64,000 nucleotides of DNA from Chrysomallon squamiferum (Eukaryota > Mollusca > Gastropoda > Neomphalida > Peltospiridae). Under the pieces are notes generated by a model that saw only the letters and a program-made list of their open reading frames with translations, was not told where the DNA came from and did no database searches. Made by a program: the position numbers and the translations under genes. Below, one piece after another: positions 19,735-32,460 of this stretch (positions within the stretch are counted from its first letter, which is position 1; every line of letters begins with the position of its first letter). The stretch is from assembly GCA_012295275.1 (NCBI GenBank), contig CM022667.1:6365685-6429684 (forward strand), in the 5' to 3' direction.

Positions 19735-22440
19735 TTTAAAACTGAAATAAGATAATATTAACAGAAGTCAAAAGAAAACAAAAATGGTCTGATGCTCTTT
19801 AGACACAAACTGCAAAGCAATTAAAATGCAAACAAAAATGTACTGAATTTGAAGTTGAGAAATAAAAAATGGCGAAATAATCCAAACAAAATAAGCTTTG
19901 TGAAAGCTAGAAAAAGCAGTACAAAATATATGTTAATATATATAAGTGAAAATTATATAATTACTTCTCTTTAGTTTTGTTGTTACATGATCATGATGTA
20001 TTTTATGAAAGGAAATCTCAAAATATTGGCTTTACAGTGTAAGCAGTATCAATATGTAATACTTTTATTATTTTTACTATTTTTATTTATTTGGTTAATA
20101 ATTTTCTTTATGTTTATAAATTATTTCCCTGTTAAGATAGACACTGTTTCTTTTATTCTTATTTTGTAAAGGGAAGAAGAAAGTTAATCTGGAATCACAA
20201 TGATAACATTTCACATTTGAAAGTAGTAAAATAACAGTGTTCAAAGTTTTTGTACTATAAAAAACTATATTATTTTAGTATAGTCCATGTGTGAAAGGAA
20301 AAAAGGTTTTTCCATAAATCGTTATATCTGACATAGGAAATAATTATTTCTGTAATTGAGGTAAATGTGTTTGTATGTATGTCTATGGATATTTAGCCAT
20401 TTAGAAACTTCATCGTATGACATTGACATGGTCTTTTTTCATGCGGTTATCATGGGAAAACATTACCAGTGGCTGTCTTAGTAGAAATGCTCCCTATGCT
20501 GCTCCTTTTCTCTCCGAATTTGTGTCAGTATTTTGAAATATTTCAATGCAAATCTAAGCTGAGCACCTAATATAGATTATCTTGTAGATATAAACACAGC
20601 ATGTGCGTTTGAAATGTTCTGGATTTAATAATTTACTGTTTGCTACAGGAAGAAATTAGTGTTATTTTATCAATTTCAAATTAACAGTTACTCTTCTGAA
20701 AGTCACAAAGGCCTAATTACTTAATATATCAAGATAAATGTTGATAGGCATCTTTGTTTATCTCTTGAGTAAAATAACCTTTAAGGCAAATTCATGGAAG
20801 TAGATTTACATTATTTTCTGCTGATATATGTGACAGGAAATTGCCTTCCTATGAGTTTTACACATTGTTGTCTCTAAAGCTAATAAATTAGTATTGATAT
20901 ATTGTTGCATGTATTTGAAAGTTTGCATATTTTTTGTTTTATTTTGAGGAATTTTTTTCCTTTTGATTATTTAACTTAATAAGAGAAACTGATAACAGAG
21001 CTCTTAAAAAAACGAGGAACTTTATTCCCTTTGATTATTTAACTTAATAAGAGAAACTGATACCAGAGCTCTTAAAAAAACGAGGAACTTTATTCCCTTT
21101 GATTCGTTAACTTAATAAGAGAAACTGATAACAGATGTTGTTAAGATATTGCACTACGTTGAAAGTTGATTTCACCTAAAGTTACAAAACATTTTGTATA
21201 CACCGTTATAATATCTCTTGATGCATATTTTGTATATGAATATATTTTCGTATTTCATAATAATGAAGTAAAGATTTTGTCTTTGTTTTCTAAAATGTTT
21301 TGCTATTGGTCATTGCAAAATGTTACATTTTTTAATATATAAACATATAGTTAGATGTGTGTGTGTGTGTGTGTGCCCTACTTGGAGACGCCAGATGGTG
21401 TAAATGTTAACACCGCTCAATCAGGAATTAACTAATATTAAAGCCCTTTAATTGGAAACCCCTAATTCAGTAATACAAATATTACATAACTATAAATAAT
21501 TACATCCTCTCCTTTGTTGTATTTTATGTTGAAAAAATGATGTGATTTTTAACTGATTTGCTGATATCACCGATTTCAAAACAAAGATTATATCATGTGA
21601 TAACGTGAATGGGAAGAATAATTACATTATCATTCAGATTTTACTTTTTAAATTATTTTTAAAATTTTGGTTTTCTTTCCTTAGATAGTGATGTATGTAT
21701 CTATATATATATTATATCGTTCTTCCGAGATCCGCTTGCCATGCTTCTCTCCCCGTTACAACTGTATGTATGTATATTCACGTTTTATATTAATATAACG
21801 ATTTTTTACTTTAATATCTTTACTATTTTTGTAAATTTAAATTCAAAATATCAAATAAACATTCAGGAATTCCAAGATTCTTGTACATATTTGATAGTAT
21901 ATTGATTATTGTATAATTTGACAATGTTTTCATGTTTGTTACATGTATATTTCTTGTAAATTTTACAATAAATTCGACAAACCTAAAAATTAAAAATTTA
22001 ATTACAAAAGACTGTAGGTTGTTTTCTTTTAATATATTTAATTATAGTAGATACACTAAAACTATTTGAAAGTTTATATTTGTGTATTAACTACTTTTAC
22101 TAATACATGTAATAAAATCTAAAGTGCTTTTCAATTATTTATTTATCTTTTTAATAAAAATGTATTGTTTGTATTCCTAATCGTTTGTAAAGAATCCTGC
22201 TTCTTGTTATTTCGCTTAAAATATCCGAGCACCACTCTGCAATAGAACCTTCTTGCCAAATTTGTTCTGAATTATAAATGTTTATTCTGTCTATTTTTAC
22301 ATGCCGATTTAAAGCAGAATTACTGTTACATTAAACATTCAGTATATTATTATATTAGAGTAATATTTATTAAGCTACAGTGTATAATCACCTTTATACA
22401 TTTATATTTTTATGGTTCTTCAGTGTTTAGATAATTAATG
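19735..22440. other. Intergenic, AT-rich
   Basis: No gene or exon is recognised. It contains a 66-bp tandem repeat at 20957-21137, a GT run near 21357-21374 and AT-rich unique sequence. Confidence 0.6.
20957..21137. repeat. 66-bp tandem repeat, about 2.7 copies
   Basis: The unit starts 'ccttttgattatttaactta' and includes 'ataagagaaactgata' and 'cagagctcttaaaaaaacga'. Copies are almost identical, so the array is recent. Confidence 0.92.
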
Positions 22441-23312
22441 TTGGAATACGAGGGTGATTCCTCAAAGAGCATTCAGACATCAATGGGCTGTTTAGAAGCT
22501 ATATATATAATAAGGGGAAGCTCTGTTATTTTATAAACTAAGAAACACTGGGATTATTTAACTCAGAATAAGCACTTAAGCTGTAAAGTAAATTCAGAAA
22601 GGCTGTCAGCAGAAGTGTCTCGTGAACGCCTGCGCGATCCTCTGTAAGGTTTTAAACGAGATAATTTGATCAGTGCGCCACCTTACGACACGTCTGAGAT
22701 ACGCGTAGTCAGAACAAAGGATCACCCAGGCAATGGTAATTCCGGTTTAAATGTTTTATTCTCTTTTTTTTATGTAACATACATGTTGATTGATAGAAGA
22801 TAGCCAATTATATTTCTGTTGGATGTTATATAGTGTTATTCTGTGGTACTTACAGTTGAAAACTAAGTAACAAACTCAGATAAGGTATGTTAATAACTAA
22901 AAGCTTAGTTAGAAAGTTAACGTAACCAGTTGGGCTTAATTAGAATAGTATTATCTATAAACGCTTTTGCCTTTGTATTGTATCGTGAGTGTCTTACGAT
23001 TAAATTATATGTTACCATTGATGGTTAGTTAAGGTGAAATATAAACTAATTATTCATGTTCAATTCTTGTTTGCGTGATTCTTTTCGTGTGGATACAGTG
23101 TAGTCATTTAGTAGTTTAAGCTGTCTCAGGTCATTAACACCTTGTCAGGTGACGCTATTATAGTCTGCAACCCTTTAGACGGGTTAGGATTAGGGTTATA
23201 TATCAATGATTGTTATGTCTCAGACGACCAATACCTTGTTCTTCATTGATCATACATTTAAACCATAGCTAACCAAGGACGTACCATATAAAAGTTCTTA
23301 TACATTAACTAC
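22441..23312 (+). other. Non-coding upstream of the FLYWCH pseudogene
   Basis: No exon is firmly seen. A TATATATAATAAGG stretch at about 22500 and a less AT-rich patch with CpGs at 22620-22700 could be the former promoter and 5' UTR of the following transposon-type gene. Confidence 0.3.
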
Positions 23313-23877
23313 ATGTACCTACCAAAAACAGACTCAAATTTTATATCCATGGCTGATCTTAGAAGGGTCGAATTTCTTCAGTCACAAAAAGGTAGACCAC
23401 ATATAATACTGGAAGGAATTCTATTTGTAACGAATCGCACCAGAGGGGAAAGCTTTCACTGGAGATGCGTGGCAGAAATGTGTACCGGGAAGTGCACCAC
23501 TGTCGGCGATTTTATTCAGAACACATCCATCTTCCAAATGACTGGAATGTTGTTCGGTTTGTTAGCACACTACGGAATCGAGTAAGAGAAGAAACGACAC
23601 CAGTGCAGAAAATATACAATGATGAGGTTGCAAAGCAAACATCAGACATTGTTCCTCATTTGCCTTCCTTTCCCATTATGAGCTGTGCACTGTATAGAGA
23701 GAGACGACTTCTCATTCCTGCCCTACCACAGACTACAGCTGATGTCAGCATAGACGAACCATAGACAAAGACAAATGACGGAAGACCCTACGTTTTATTT
23801 AGCAATCGAAATGAAGATAACATGCTTATGTTTTCTACAGATGAGCAGATCATAGCAGGATGCGTGTTTCTAAAATG
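23313..23877 (+). pseudogene. FLYWCH zinc-finger / MULE-type transposase remnant
   Basis: Frame one reads VEFLQSQKGRPHIILEGILF then RTRGESFHWRCVAEMCTGKC, the FLYWCH finger (F-L ... F/Y ... W-x-C ... C) with its final histidine in the next frame (SEHIHLPND). That frame continues LRNRVREETTPVQKIYNDEV and RERRLLIPALPQTT to a TAG at 23762, then still in frame GRPYVLFSNRNEDNML and FSTDEQIIAG to a TGA. The order FLYWCH, then the linker with 'R..ETTP..IY..E', then the start of a MULE-like transposase is known from invertebrate transposon-derived genes. One frameshift, two stops and loss of the catalytic part show it is dead. It sits between receptor genes A and B. Confidence 0.72.
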
Positions 23878-25261
23878 ATTATGTGGTTTCAACATGAGAA
23901 GACGATGGCGCCAGATTCCTTTGATTTTGTTGAACCATCATCTGAACAATGGCCCCAGAATAAGCATTGATCTGGATGGTTTTCGTTCAGGAATGAACCA
24001 GTCAGTTCAACTTTTCCATTCAGATATATACAGATTTGTAGATTTGATAAAAGGAATAGAAACATCAGAATGATAAATTCAGACAGATAAACTTTGAGGC
24101 AAATCAATCTAATTTTATATAATTTTGTTCTGTGTTCTGTATTTAGTTGTTTCAGACTATTCCATTATTAACCACATGTATTATTCAAGGTACACGGCAG
24201 GTCATTAGTAATGCGCTCAACCGCGTCTTGTGTTGTTTTAATGCGTCGCGTTATGGGACGTCTGTCTTTTGGGAGGACACCAGTCAGACCCTGTCTTTGT
24301 TAATTGTGTGGGTAAATTTGGTTTTGACTTTAAATTCTAGAGAGCATCTTATTCGCCTCGAACTATTCTGTGACAGACTTTTACTTTTTATATTAATTTT
24401 GGTTTGGTGGAGGGATAAACAATGTTGATGAGCATGAACCTCTGAACTCCTTTTAGCAAATTGTTTCATTAATTCTGGGTCTATGTTTAACGTAAATGCA
24501 TAACTGAATGTAAAACAGTGCTTGTGAGCAAAGGTTATATGTTATTTTAAGGATTCAGTTTCTACAACTAGAATCAGTTTCAACATTACCCCTACTTATT
24601 ATGAAAACTATAAGTTTATCCAGAATTTACTTAAATAAATAAACCAATAACGTTTGTGCGGATTCATATTTATAGCGGTATTTGTATCCAGTTGTTCGGT
24701 TTCATGGTCATTGAAGGAAAACGCTATGAACGAATGTTACATAATTTACATAATTAAAATAAATAAACTTTTTACGAAAAAAATACTAAAGAAGAACAAT
24801 TGTTTTCTTTCTGAAATACATAAATATAATAAATAAGTAGAAACGATATTGGCCATGGACAGGCATTTTTTTATCGTTTGAGTCTTTGACTTTTGTACTG
24901 ATACTGTTTTACAGTGTATTATACTCAAATAATGAATGTAAAAATTATAAAATACTTATCGATTCATTTTCCCGGAATCAGGACACAATGCAGGAAGTAA
25001 ATTATCAATGAGCAAGAATCGGGACCATTCATAACGAATAACAGGTAACTGGACTGAGATTATAAAAAGTTTTCTAAACCCGTTTTGTAAGACAGTAAAG
25101 CAATAGGTGTAAAAATAAATAAATGTTTTTGAAATGGAGTTTATGTCATAGATTATAATAATCAATTATAAACTGCTGGTGAAAAATGTATCACTTTCTT
25201 ACTCAAAATTATTGTGAAACTGTTTTTGTTTTGTGTGTTTTGTTGATATTTTTTCAACTCA
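23878..25261. other. 5' flank of gene B
   Basis: From about 24355 the sequence is a diverged version of the flanks of genes A and C ('ctattctgtgacagactttt', 'ggtttggtggagggataaac'). No exon is recognised. Confidence 0.6.
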
Positions 25262-25327
25262 GCGTCACCTAAACCAGTTTACTTGAAAGGATTCGCCCAA
25301 ATAAGACTCATTTGTGTAAGCAGGAAA
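25262..25327 (+). promoter_or_regulatory. Conserved 5' flank / 5' UTR of gene B
   Basis: The run 'ctaaaccagtttacttgaaa', 'attcgcccaaataagactca', 'tttgtgtaagcaggaaa' closely matches the block before the ATG of gene A, although the farther upstream sequence has diverged much more. Confidence 0.45.
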
Positions 25328-25391
25328 ATGGCGTCTGAATTGAGGTGTTTGTTTCTGTGGGTATTTCTTCTACATACTGATATTTGCTTAG
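25328..25391 (+). CDS. Gene B exon 1: signal peptide
   Basis: A 64-bp exon, phase 1 at its donor (GTCAGT), encoding MASELRC then LFLWVFLLHTDICLG. It differs from gene A at a few residues (D to E, M to L, I to V, I to T), all acceptable in a signal peptide. The ATG is in the same gaaaATGG context. The next recognisable coding exon is 4.4 kb away (29824), against about 1 kb in genes A and C. Confidence 0.85.
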
Positions 25392-26124
25392 GTCAGTTTT
25401 TACATTGGGATGTTGTTTTGTTTTTTTGTTTGTTTGTTGTTTTCGTTTTATTTTCTTCTTATTATTATTTTTGCTCTATTGTTATTTAGTTATATATTTA
25501 TTTATTTCTTGCTTTCAGTGTTTGTGTAAATAATTAATTTCACTATAATTAACATGGACCAATGATTTTTTTAAAATAAAAATAGGAAACTCATTGTTTG
25601 CATACATAACAGTACATGTTCTAGAAGTTCAATGTTTTTTGTGATAACGAAAACGAGTGAAAATTTAATTTGTAACTAATTTTGTTATCGGACCGGTTGA
25701 TGGACCTTTATTTATTTATTTTTAATTTTCTGTAGTAAACCTGCATCAAGCGTTATCGGGAATAAATCAAGGCAGACATTCAAATAACACGTGATGAATT
25801 TGATTTTTACATGTAATACGACCTTCAATGCGTTGAAAAAAAAAAAAAAAAAAAAAAAAATTATAATAGTTTCAACTATCGTTTTACAAGTAGGTACTCA
25901 GAACTGTCCGCCATGGAGTTTTAGCAGAGTAACGTGCCCACATTACAGTACCTAATGAGAATAGTCATCTTCATATTCACGCGCCAGTGTCTGTGAAAAT
26001 TGTTTATTTTATTTTATTATTATTATTATTTTTTTTTATATATATTGCCTGCAGACGTCGTAATAATATTAAAAAAAAATATAGAGTACAAAACGTGTGC
26101 GAGATGGTATGACGTCAAAGTTAC

Positions 26125-26157
<33 letters not shown>

Positions 26158-27199
26158 GAAAAATGGTTTCGGCCTTTGCTGCAATTTCTAATCAATAATA
26201 GACATCTATGTACTGGAGGCACTGATTAAATGACATATTTCCCCAAATTACTATTAATAATCCATGCAGAATTGATTGCATTATGAAGGCATACGTATTA
26301 AAAAGTTTGCAAACTCTAATGGGCGTTCGACGCTGTCGTCTTTGATTTCGATCGGAACTTTCCGTGAGCTCACGGATTTTTTGAAACTTCCCAATTCAGT
26401 TGTTTCACATATGTTTTCTGAATGTTTTATTATTTAAACTGATAAAGATAACTATGGTTGTTCATATTACCAAACCATGAGGTCGCGGGACTTTCGTAAC
26501 TACTTTTTCAACTTAATCAAACCTTTTCTTCTTCTTCTTCTTCTTCTTCTTCTTATTATTATTATTAATTTAATACATTTTTGCATTGTAGTCTTTTGTT
26601 TGAAAGTTTGAAAAAAAATATAATTTTTTTAATAAATATGCTTCAGTTAATGAATTTATATAAAAACAAAAATGACAATGCAGAGAATATGAGTAAACTT
26701 TGTTTTATTCTTATAACCTGTGTAGACTTTTGTTCTCATGAAGCTTATTTCTTATTTTGATGTGTTTCTAATTTAATTTCACAACATCAGTTCAGTACAT
26801 AATTTCCTAAACCTGTGAAGTGTAAGTAATATGTTCAAGAAATCTTTCATTTCAAAACTCAGAAAATGTTAGAGATACTTGAAGATAGAGATATTTATAA
26901 AATTATTTAAAATAGATTTTTGAATTGTTGTTTATACAATCATTTGTTGCTTTATTTTATGTTATTTATTTATTTATTTTTCTGAAATGGGCAGATACAC
27001 GAAGAAAACTTAATAACTGATGTATGCGTGTCTGTGTGTTTTATTTAGTAGGTTTTACTTCTGACTTTTACAAACATTTACTTATGCATTATACAAGGAC
27101 ATTTCATGTTTGTATATCTTGTTTATTTATCCTGCATAAAAATATTTTACTTAAAAGTTGAAGTCTAGCTTTATTTTATAGCAATTTCTAGTTAACAGA

Positions 27200-27232
27200 A
27201 AGTGAAAAAGCATACATAAACACATACAGGTA
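27200..27232 (+). pseudogene. Trace of a micro-exon cassette
   Basis: 'acatacag|gtatgatgtttgta' matches the 3' end and donor of the cassettes at 47007 and 49554. The acceptor and 5' part are deleted relative to gene A. Confidence 0.4.
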
Positions 27233-27816
27233 TGATGTTTGTAAATGCAGAACTAATCATCATCATTAAATCTTAATACATAAACCTTATTTTGTATTTC
27301 TCTGTACATAACTGTTAATTTAATATAATTTTAAATGATTTTGAGATAATGTTTCTCTATTTTCAATAACAATATGATAAAGTGTTACGTGATTAATATT
27401 TTATAAATTTAAAAACATACATAAGAAGTAATTAAAACAGAAATGTCACTTCGTTTTGAAAACTAGTAATCCATTAGAAAAAAAGATTAATACAAATATT
27501 TTACGATAAAATTGAAGCAATAGTTGATTTTATAATTATATACTTGTTTTTATTTTTAATTTTAAAATAAGTATTATGACATTGATTAATATTCTGCATA
27601 TACTAAACATGTTCTCTATGTCTAATCTGCTATATTCCATTATCACACATTTTTACTGGCGTTGGTGATGGATGTAAAGATATTGTCCAAGGCTAACTTC
27701 ACCATAACACAACAAAGATATTACTTCTGTCCTGTGTTTATTTAGTAAGTTCACACAATAAATTTGTTATTTTCTCTTGTATCAAAAATTATAAGACCTG
27801 CTGAAAATTATTATTA

Positions 27817-27859
<43 letters not shown>

Positions 27860-29314
27860 CATCATTATCATTATCATAATTATTATTGTTAACTGTACTA
27901 AAAAAATAAAAATGAATAAAAAATAATATTAAGCAAATATTGCTCTCAATTGTACAATATTAGAAAAACCTAATTATTTATTTAAATATATAAATATGTT
28001 TCAAATTTCAGTCATGTTCTATATCAAGTTGAATGAATATGTTTAAGAGTTTAAACAATAGTTCCATGATGTAATTATTGTGGTTCAAATTCTTTTACAG
28101 ATAAATAATTTCACTGATTAGTAAAATGTTCTAAATAAAACTCTATAAAACACAGCTGCTATGAAAATACAGAATGGTATATATCCCCAACCTTGTAAAA
28201 AAACAATTGCTAACATAATCATTCTTTTCATCATCTCTGTTTAGTCAACAGTTTCAGTTATCTCAAATATTCTTACATGCAAAAGATGAATGAGTGAAAC
28301 TGAAGTCAGCTCTTTATTATCATTCAACACAGTGTAAAATATTTGCATCTCGAATATGATTCATTAATATTCACATGACAATTAAACAAAATTATATGTA
28401 AAAAGGAAAAATGGTGGTAATTTAATCAGAGGACATCAAAATCAAAATTTTTCAAGAAACACAAAAGCAGGTGGCATGGTGCCAACTGGCAAACCGTTTT
28501 TCCACAGCCCTGACACACATGTATATCAAATTCATTTTATTTATGGTTATGTCTGTGCTGTCAATAAATAATCATGTATAATACTGTTAAGAAATGATCT
28601 GTAGTAATTGAATGTATCAGCTTTTCTAGTTTACATCCATATTTTCCATTATTCTTAACAGCCTTTTGCTTGTTAATTTATTTGGTAACTGAAACAATAA
28701 TATAATAATACGAATTCCTTCTTTTAATCTAAGCAAAACAAAAACACAACTGAAGAAAACGATTTTCATCTTATTGTTAGAATGTTATAATTTATTTTCC
28801 AGAAATATATTTTTCTAATAAATAAATAAATAAATAAATAAATATACATTATAATATTGATAATAATTTTTTAACTGTTGACAGTATGTTTCACCTTTCA
28901 TAAGACTTTAATCTAAAGTGATTACATTGGTTAAATTCCTCTTCAAAGTAATGGATTTAATTAATACATAATCCCAAGACTTAAGAACATTAGCTGTTTT
29001 AATAATATTTTCCTTTTCTTTACCGCTTCCTTCTTTCTTTATGAAACATAATTTAACAACTTAATCAGCGCTGTCCCGTTTAATTTAAGATTTGACAGCA
29101 GCCTATTGTCATTGAAATAGCATTTTTGACGGTCTTTGTTTTTTATACATCTACAATGTTAATCCACCAAATACAAATTTTTACTTGATATATATAAACA
29201 ATACTTTGAGCTAAATTTAAAGTAATTTTCATTTGTACCAGGTTTGGAAAAAATACAAAGAAAACGACAAATATATATTTATTTTTTATTCTACTATCTT
29301 ACTGTAAAAATGTG

Positions 29315-29600
29315 GTAGTTCAGCAGACTACCAGGGTTCGAATTCCGGTATCCCAGGGAGATATCAGAAGCTAAAATACTACAGGCTACCAGTACGGACA
29401 AGTGCTGAATGCAAGTGCTAAATCTGTTGAATGCCTCGCCCTTGCCCATTGTGAGTCATGATAAGGAGTCCACCGAAAATCACCAATCACATTAGCAGAA
29501 TTTAGTCAGGCACTTCAAGAGGAGTTGAACGATGGCCACTGGGAAAGTCACAAACAGCTCATCCACTGAATGAATGTCTTACACACCAGGACAATATCAT
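29315..29600 (+). repeat. Possible tRNA-derived SINE
   Basis: 'ggttcgaattcc' at about 29335-29346 fits a Pol III B box, preceded by 'tagttcagcag' which may be a shortened A-box region, and followed by about 250 bp of less AT-rich sequence unlike the surroundings. The A to B spacing is short for a tRNA, so no tRNA is called. Confidence 0.35.
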
Positions 29601-29823
29601 ACACTACTGACACAAAAAAACACCAAAACCAACAAAAAAATGTCAGCTTTAAAGTTTAACCTCTGACCCTGTCTTCTAGATCAAAATCTACTAAGAAACT
29701 GTACTATTACTGGTAATGTTTGCCCAGTCACTTCACTATTATCATATATCTCCATTTTACATATGTATCTTTAGATCCATAGATAGATTGATATAGACAT
29801 GTATAATATTTTTGTGATTGTAG

Positions 29824-30064
29824 GTTACACAGTGTATTTGTCAGGAACTTCATTAAATGCTATGTCATACACACTTACATGTACAGTGGCAGATGCTGCA
29901 AATCTCAGCGACTACGTAAACTTTAAAAGACAGATCTCTACAGCAGTCTTTTCTACAATAAAACAAACTACAAGTGGATGTTCAGTATACACCAAGCCAC
30001 CAACAGGCTATGATTCAGAGTGTGGAAGTGGAACACAGGGAAAACAATGCTCAGATTAAGGGAT
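29824..30064 (+). CDS. Gene B Ig exon, partial (cut by gap)
   Basis: The acceptor 'gattgtag' begins a phase-1 reading: YTVYLSGTSLNAMSYTLTCT (first Ig cysteine), VADAANLSDYVNFKRQISTA, VFSTIKQTTSGC and YTKPPTGYDSECGSGTQ. It aligns with the gene A and C Ig exons residue by residue, most different in the same variable stretch. The frame then meets TAA at 30058, five bases before the N gap. Sequence here may be a contig end with errors, so the stop may be real or an artefact. The second Ig cysteine would lie inside the gap. Confidence 0.72.
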
Positions 30065-30264
30065 NNNNNNNNNNNNNNNNNNNNNNNNNNNNNNNNNNNN
30101 NNNNNNNNNNNNNNNNNNNNNNNNNNNNNNNNNNNNNNNNNNNNNNNNNNNNNNNNNNNNNNNNNNNNNNNNNNNNNNNNNNNNNNNNNNNNNNNNNNNN
30201 NNNNNNNNNNNNNNNNNNNNNNNNNNNNNNNNNNNNNNNNNNNNNNNNNNNNNNNNNNNNNNNN
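30065..30264. other. Assembly gap, 200 N
   Basis: Exactly 200 N, the same size as the gap at 59128-59327, so a placeholder rather than a measured distance. Confidence 0.99.
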
Positions 30265-30515
30265 GTATCTGACTAAATGTTGTTAATTTGATTTCATCAG
30301 CTAATTATGTGTCTGGTATATTATTCATTTGCAGCTTGAGATCATCACTAGTGATTTATTTTCTCAGTACTGAGATGACTGCTGGAATTTTCCTAACAAA
30401 TTTACTGTTGCTTGTTTCTATGATTCGTTTTAAATAATATTTAACAAATTATTATTATTATTTTTTCGTTAACAAATTGATTCTTTTTTATTTGTTTAAG
30501 AGGCTTTCATAATTT

Positions 30516-30516
<1 letters not shown>

Positions 30517-30564
<48 letters not shown>

Positions 30565-30568
30565 CTCG

Positions 30569-30611
<43 letters not shown>
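30517..30611 (+). repeat. (CT)n tract
   Basis: CT repeat with a few CG interruptions, in the first unit of the local duplication. Confidence 0.93.
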
Positions 30612-30614
<3 letters not shown>

Positions 30615-30931
30615 TGAAGGTTACATAATCATTTCTTTTTCTTCTTTCTTTTTTTAATTTTAATTTTAATTTTTCTTTATTTTTTATGTTTATGTATCTT
30701 TTTTATATGTAAATTGTTCCTCCCACACAACTTGCTCATGTTTCACGCCTGTTTCACTTTCCGGCTCGTTTTAGAGTTTCTCTCTCACTGCTGGAATATT
30801 CTTAACAAATTTACTGTTGCTTGTTTCAGTGATTCGTTTTAAATAATATTTAACAAATTAATTAAATATATATATTTTTGGGGGGATTAATAACTTGATT
30901 CTTTTATATTTGTTCAAGAGGCTTGTCAGAA

Positions 30932-31051
<120 letters not shown>

Positions 31052-32213
31052 TTTATGAATAATCATTTCTTTTTCTATCCCTTTCTGTTTTTAATTTTAA
31101 TGTTAATTTTTAATTTTAATGTTAATTTTTTATATATATGTAAATTGTTCTTCTCACACAACGTGCTCATGTTTCACGCATGTTTCACTTTCTGGCTTGT
31201 TTTAGAGTTTATCTTTCAGTAACATCTCAGTTTATTAGAAATGTGATGTTCAATATGTTCATTTACTTTATTTACTACCTCATTTGGTTTTGATATTTTA
31301 GTTATGATTGTTGTTATGCTTTATGCTGAATGAATACTAGCTAGTTTTCAAGTAAATCCTAAAAGTGAATAAATAAAATATTGCTATGTTAAAAATGTGT
31401 GTTCTGTTGTCTGTTGGAATGGTTACGTAGGAAATGTCTGCTCGTCAAAACTGTTTGAGTAACCTGTATTTCTTTTTGGTTTCTTTTGTTTTAAGAACGG
31501 TTTACATTTTTGTCCTGTTTGGTTAGTAAATTTCATATTCCAAAATATTTCTATTCATACCTTATTAGCAACTATGCTTTTAGAATTGTTGTTGTTATTA
31601 TTCACCCATTTTCTTATTTGAAGCTGGGGCTAATGTAATTGTATCTATAAAAGTTCTTCTTTCTTTTAGATTAATACGAAAAATATTACATTATAATTAT
31701 GTGATTATTACGTTATGACTTGGTTATGATATGGGTAATGTTCATTATGTTATAATTGCGTAAATGTGTGCATGGTTTGTTATTGTGACAAAATGTAATT
31801 TATACCATAAAAATATTATAGTTTTTCTTTAAAGGTATTTTCATTAGATACAAATAGAGGCATAACAACATAACTGTAAAATGTTATACAAGGAATTCAA
31901 ACATCTGTCTCTATGTTGACATTTTGGGGATTGGATCATTCATTATTTATTTCATTATGTATTTATTTTAATGATGATTAAGCCCTATATGTGCATTTGG
32001 TATGTTTGTACTGTGTGCGCATATGTATGTATAAATGTATTTGTGTGTGTGTGTGTGCGGGGAAGTAGTAATTGTGTTATAAAATTTCGGTTATTTTTAA
32101 TTTGTCATTTTATTTATTAGGTTCATGTAGAGAAAAAACACATTATTTGTTTACCAGTTATTTTGTTATTATTATTATTACTTTTATAAAAATGAATTTA
32201 TCTGAATTTTCAG

Positions 32214-32460
32214 ATGGTCCAGAAAACATTAAACTGAACAGAAGCTCACCAGTAAAGATAATAGAAAACGTGGCTGTTTTGTGTGAGGTAGACTGTGATG
32301 AAGTCTGCTCTTACAAGTGGAACTGACAAACAAAGGAAATGAATGATGCTGTACTTTCTTTTACACAAATACATAACAGAGGCTGGAGTTTGTGTGTGTA
32401 TTGTCACCAGTGTAAACACAAACAAGTCAAAAATCAAAACTGTTATTTTAGATATAGAGT
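32214..32460 (+). pseudogene. Broken Ig C2-type exon (copy 2)
   Basis: The same 247-bp exon as at 607, with the same TGA after SYKWN and the same frame change before ITEAGVCVCIV. One replacement (EADCDEVC to EVDCDEVC) is visible. The shared damage dates the inactivation before the duplication. Confidence 0.75.

Larger units (their letters stand above)
25392..29823 (+). other. Gene B intron, rearranged
   Basis: The part 26570-28250 is homologous to the post-Ig intron of gene A (about 11580-13700), yet no Ig exon lies between the signal exon and this part. It also contains poly-A runs (25840-25860, 26129-26155), an (ATT)n run (27810-27860) and a fragment of a cassette (27224-27230). Confidence 0.6.

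Noticed and set aside
29320-29360. tRNA gene at the 'ggttcgaattcc' motif
   Set aside because: A-box to B-box spacing is too short and no cloverleaf can be drawn, so it is listed only as a possible SINE.
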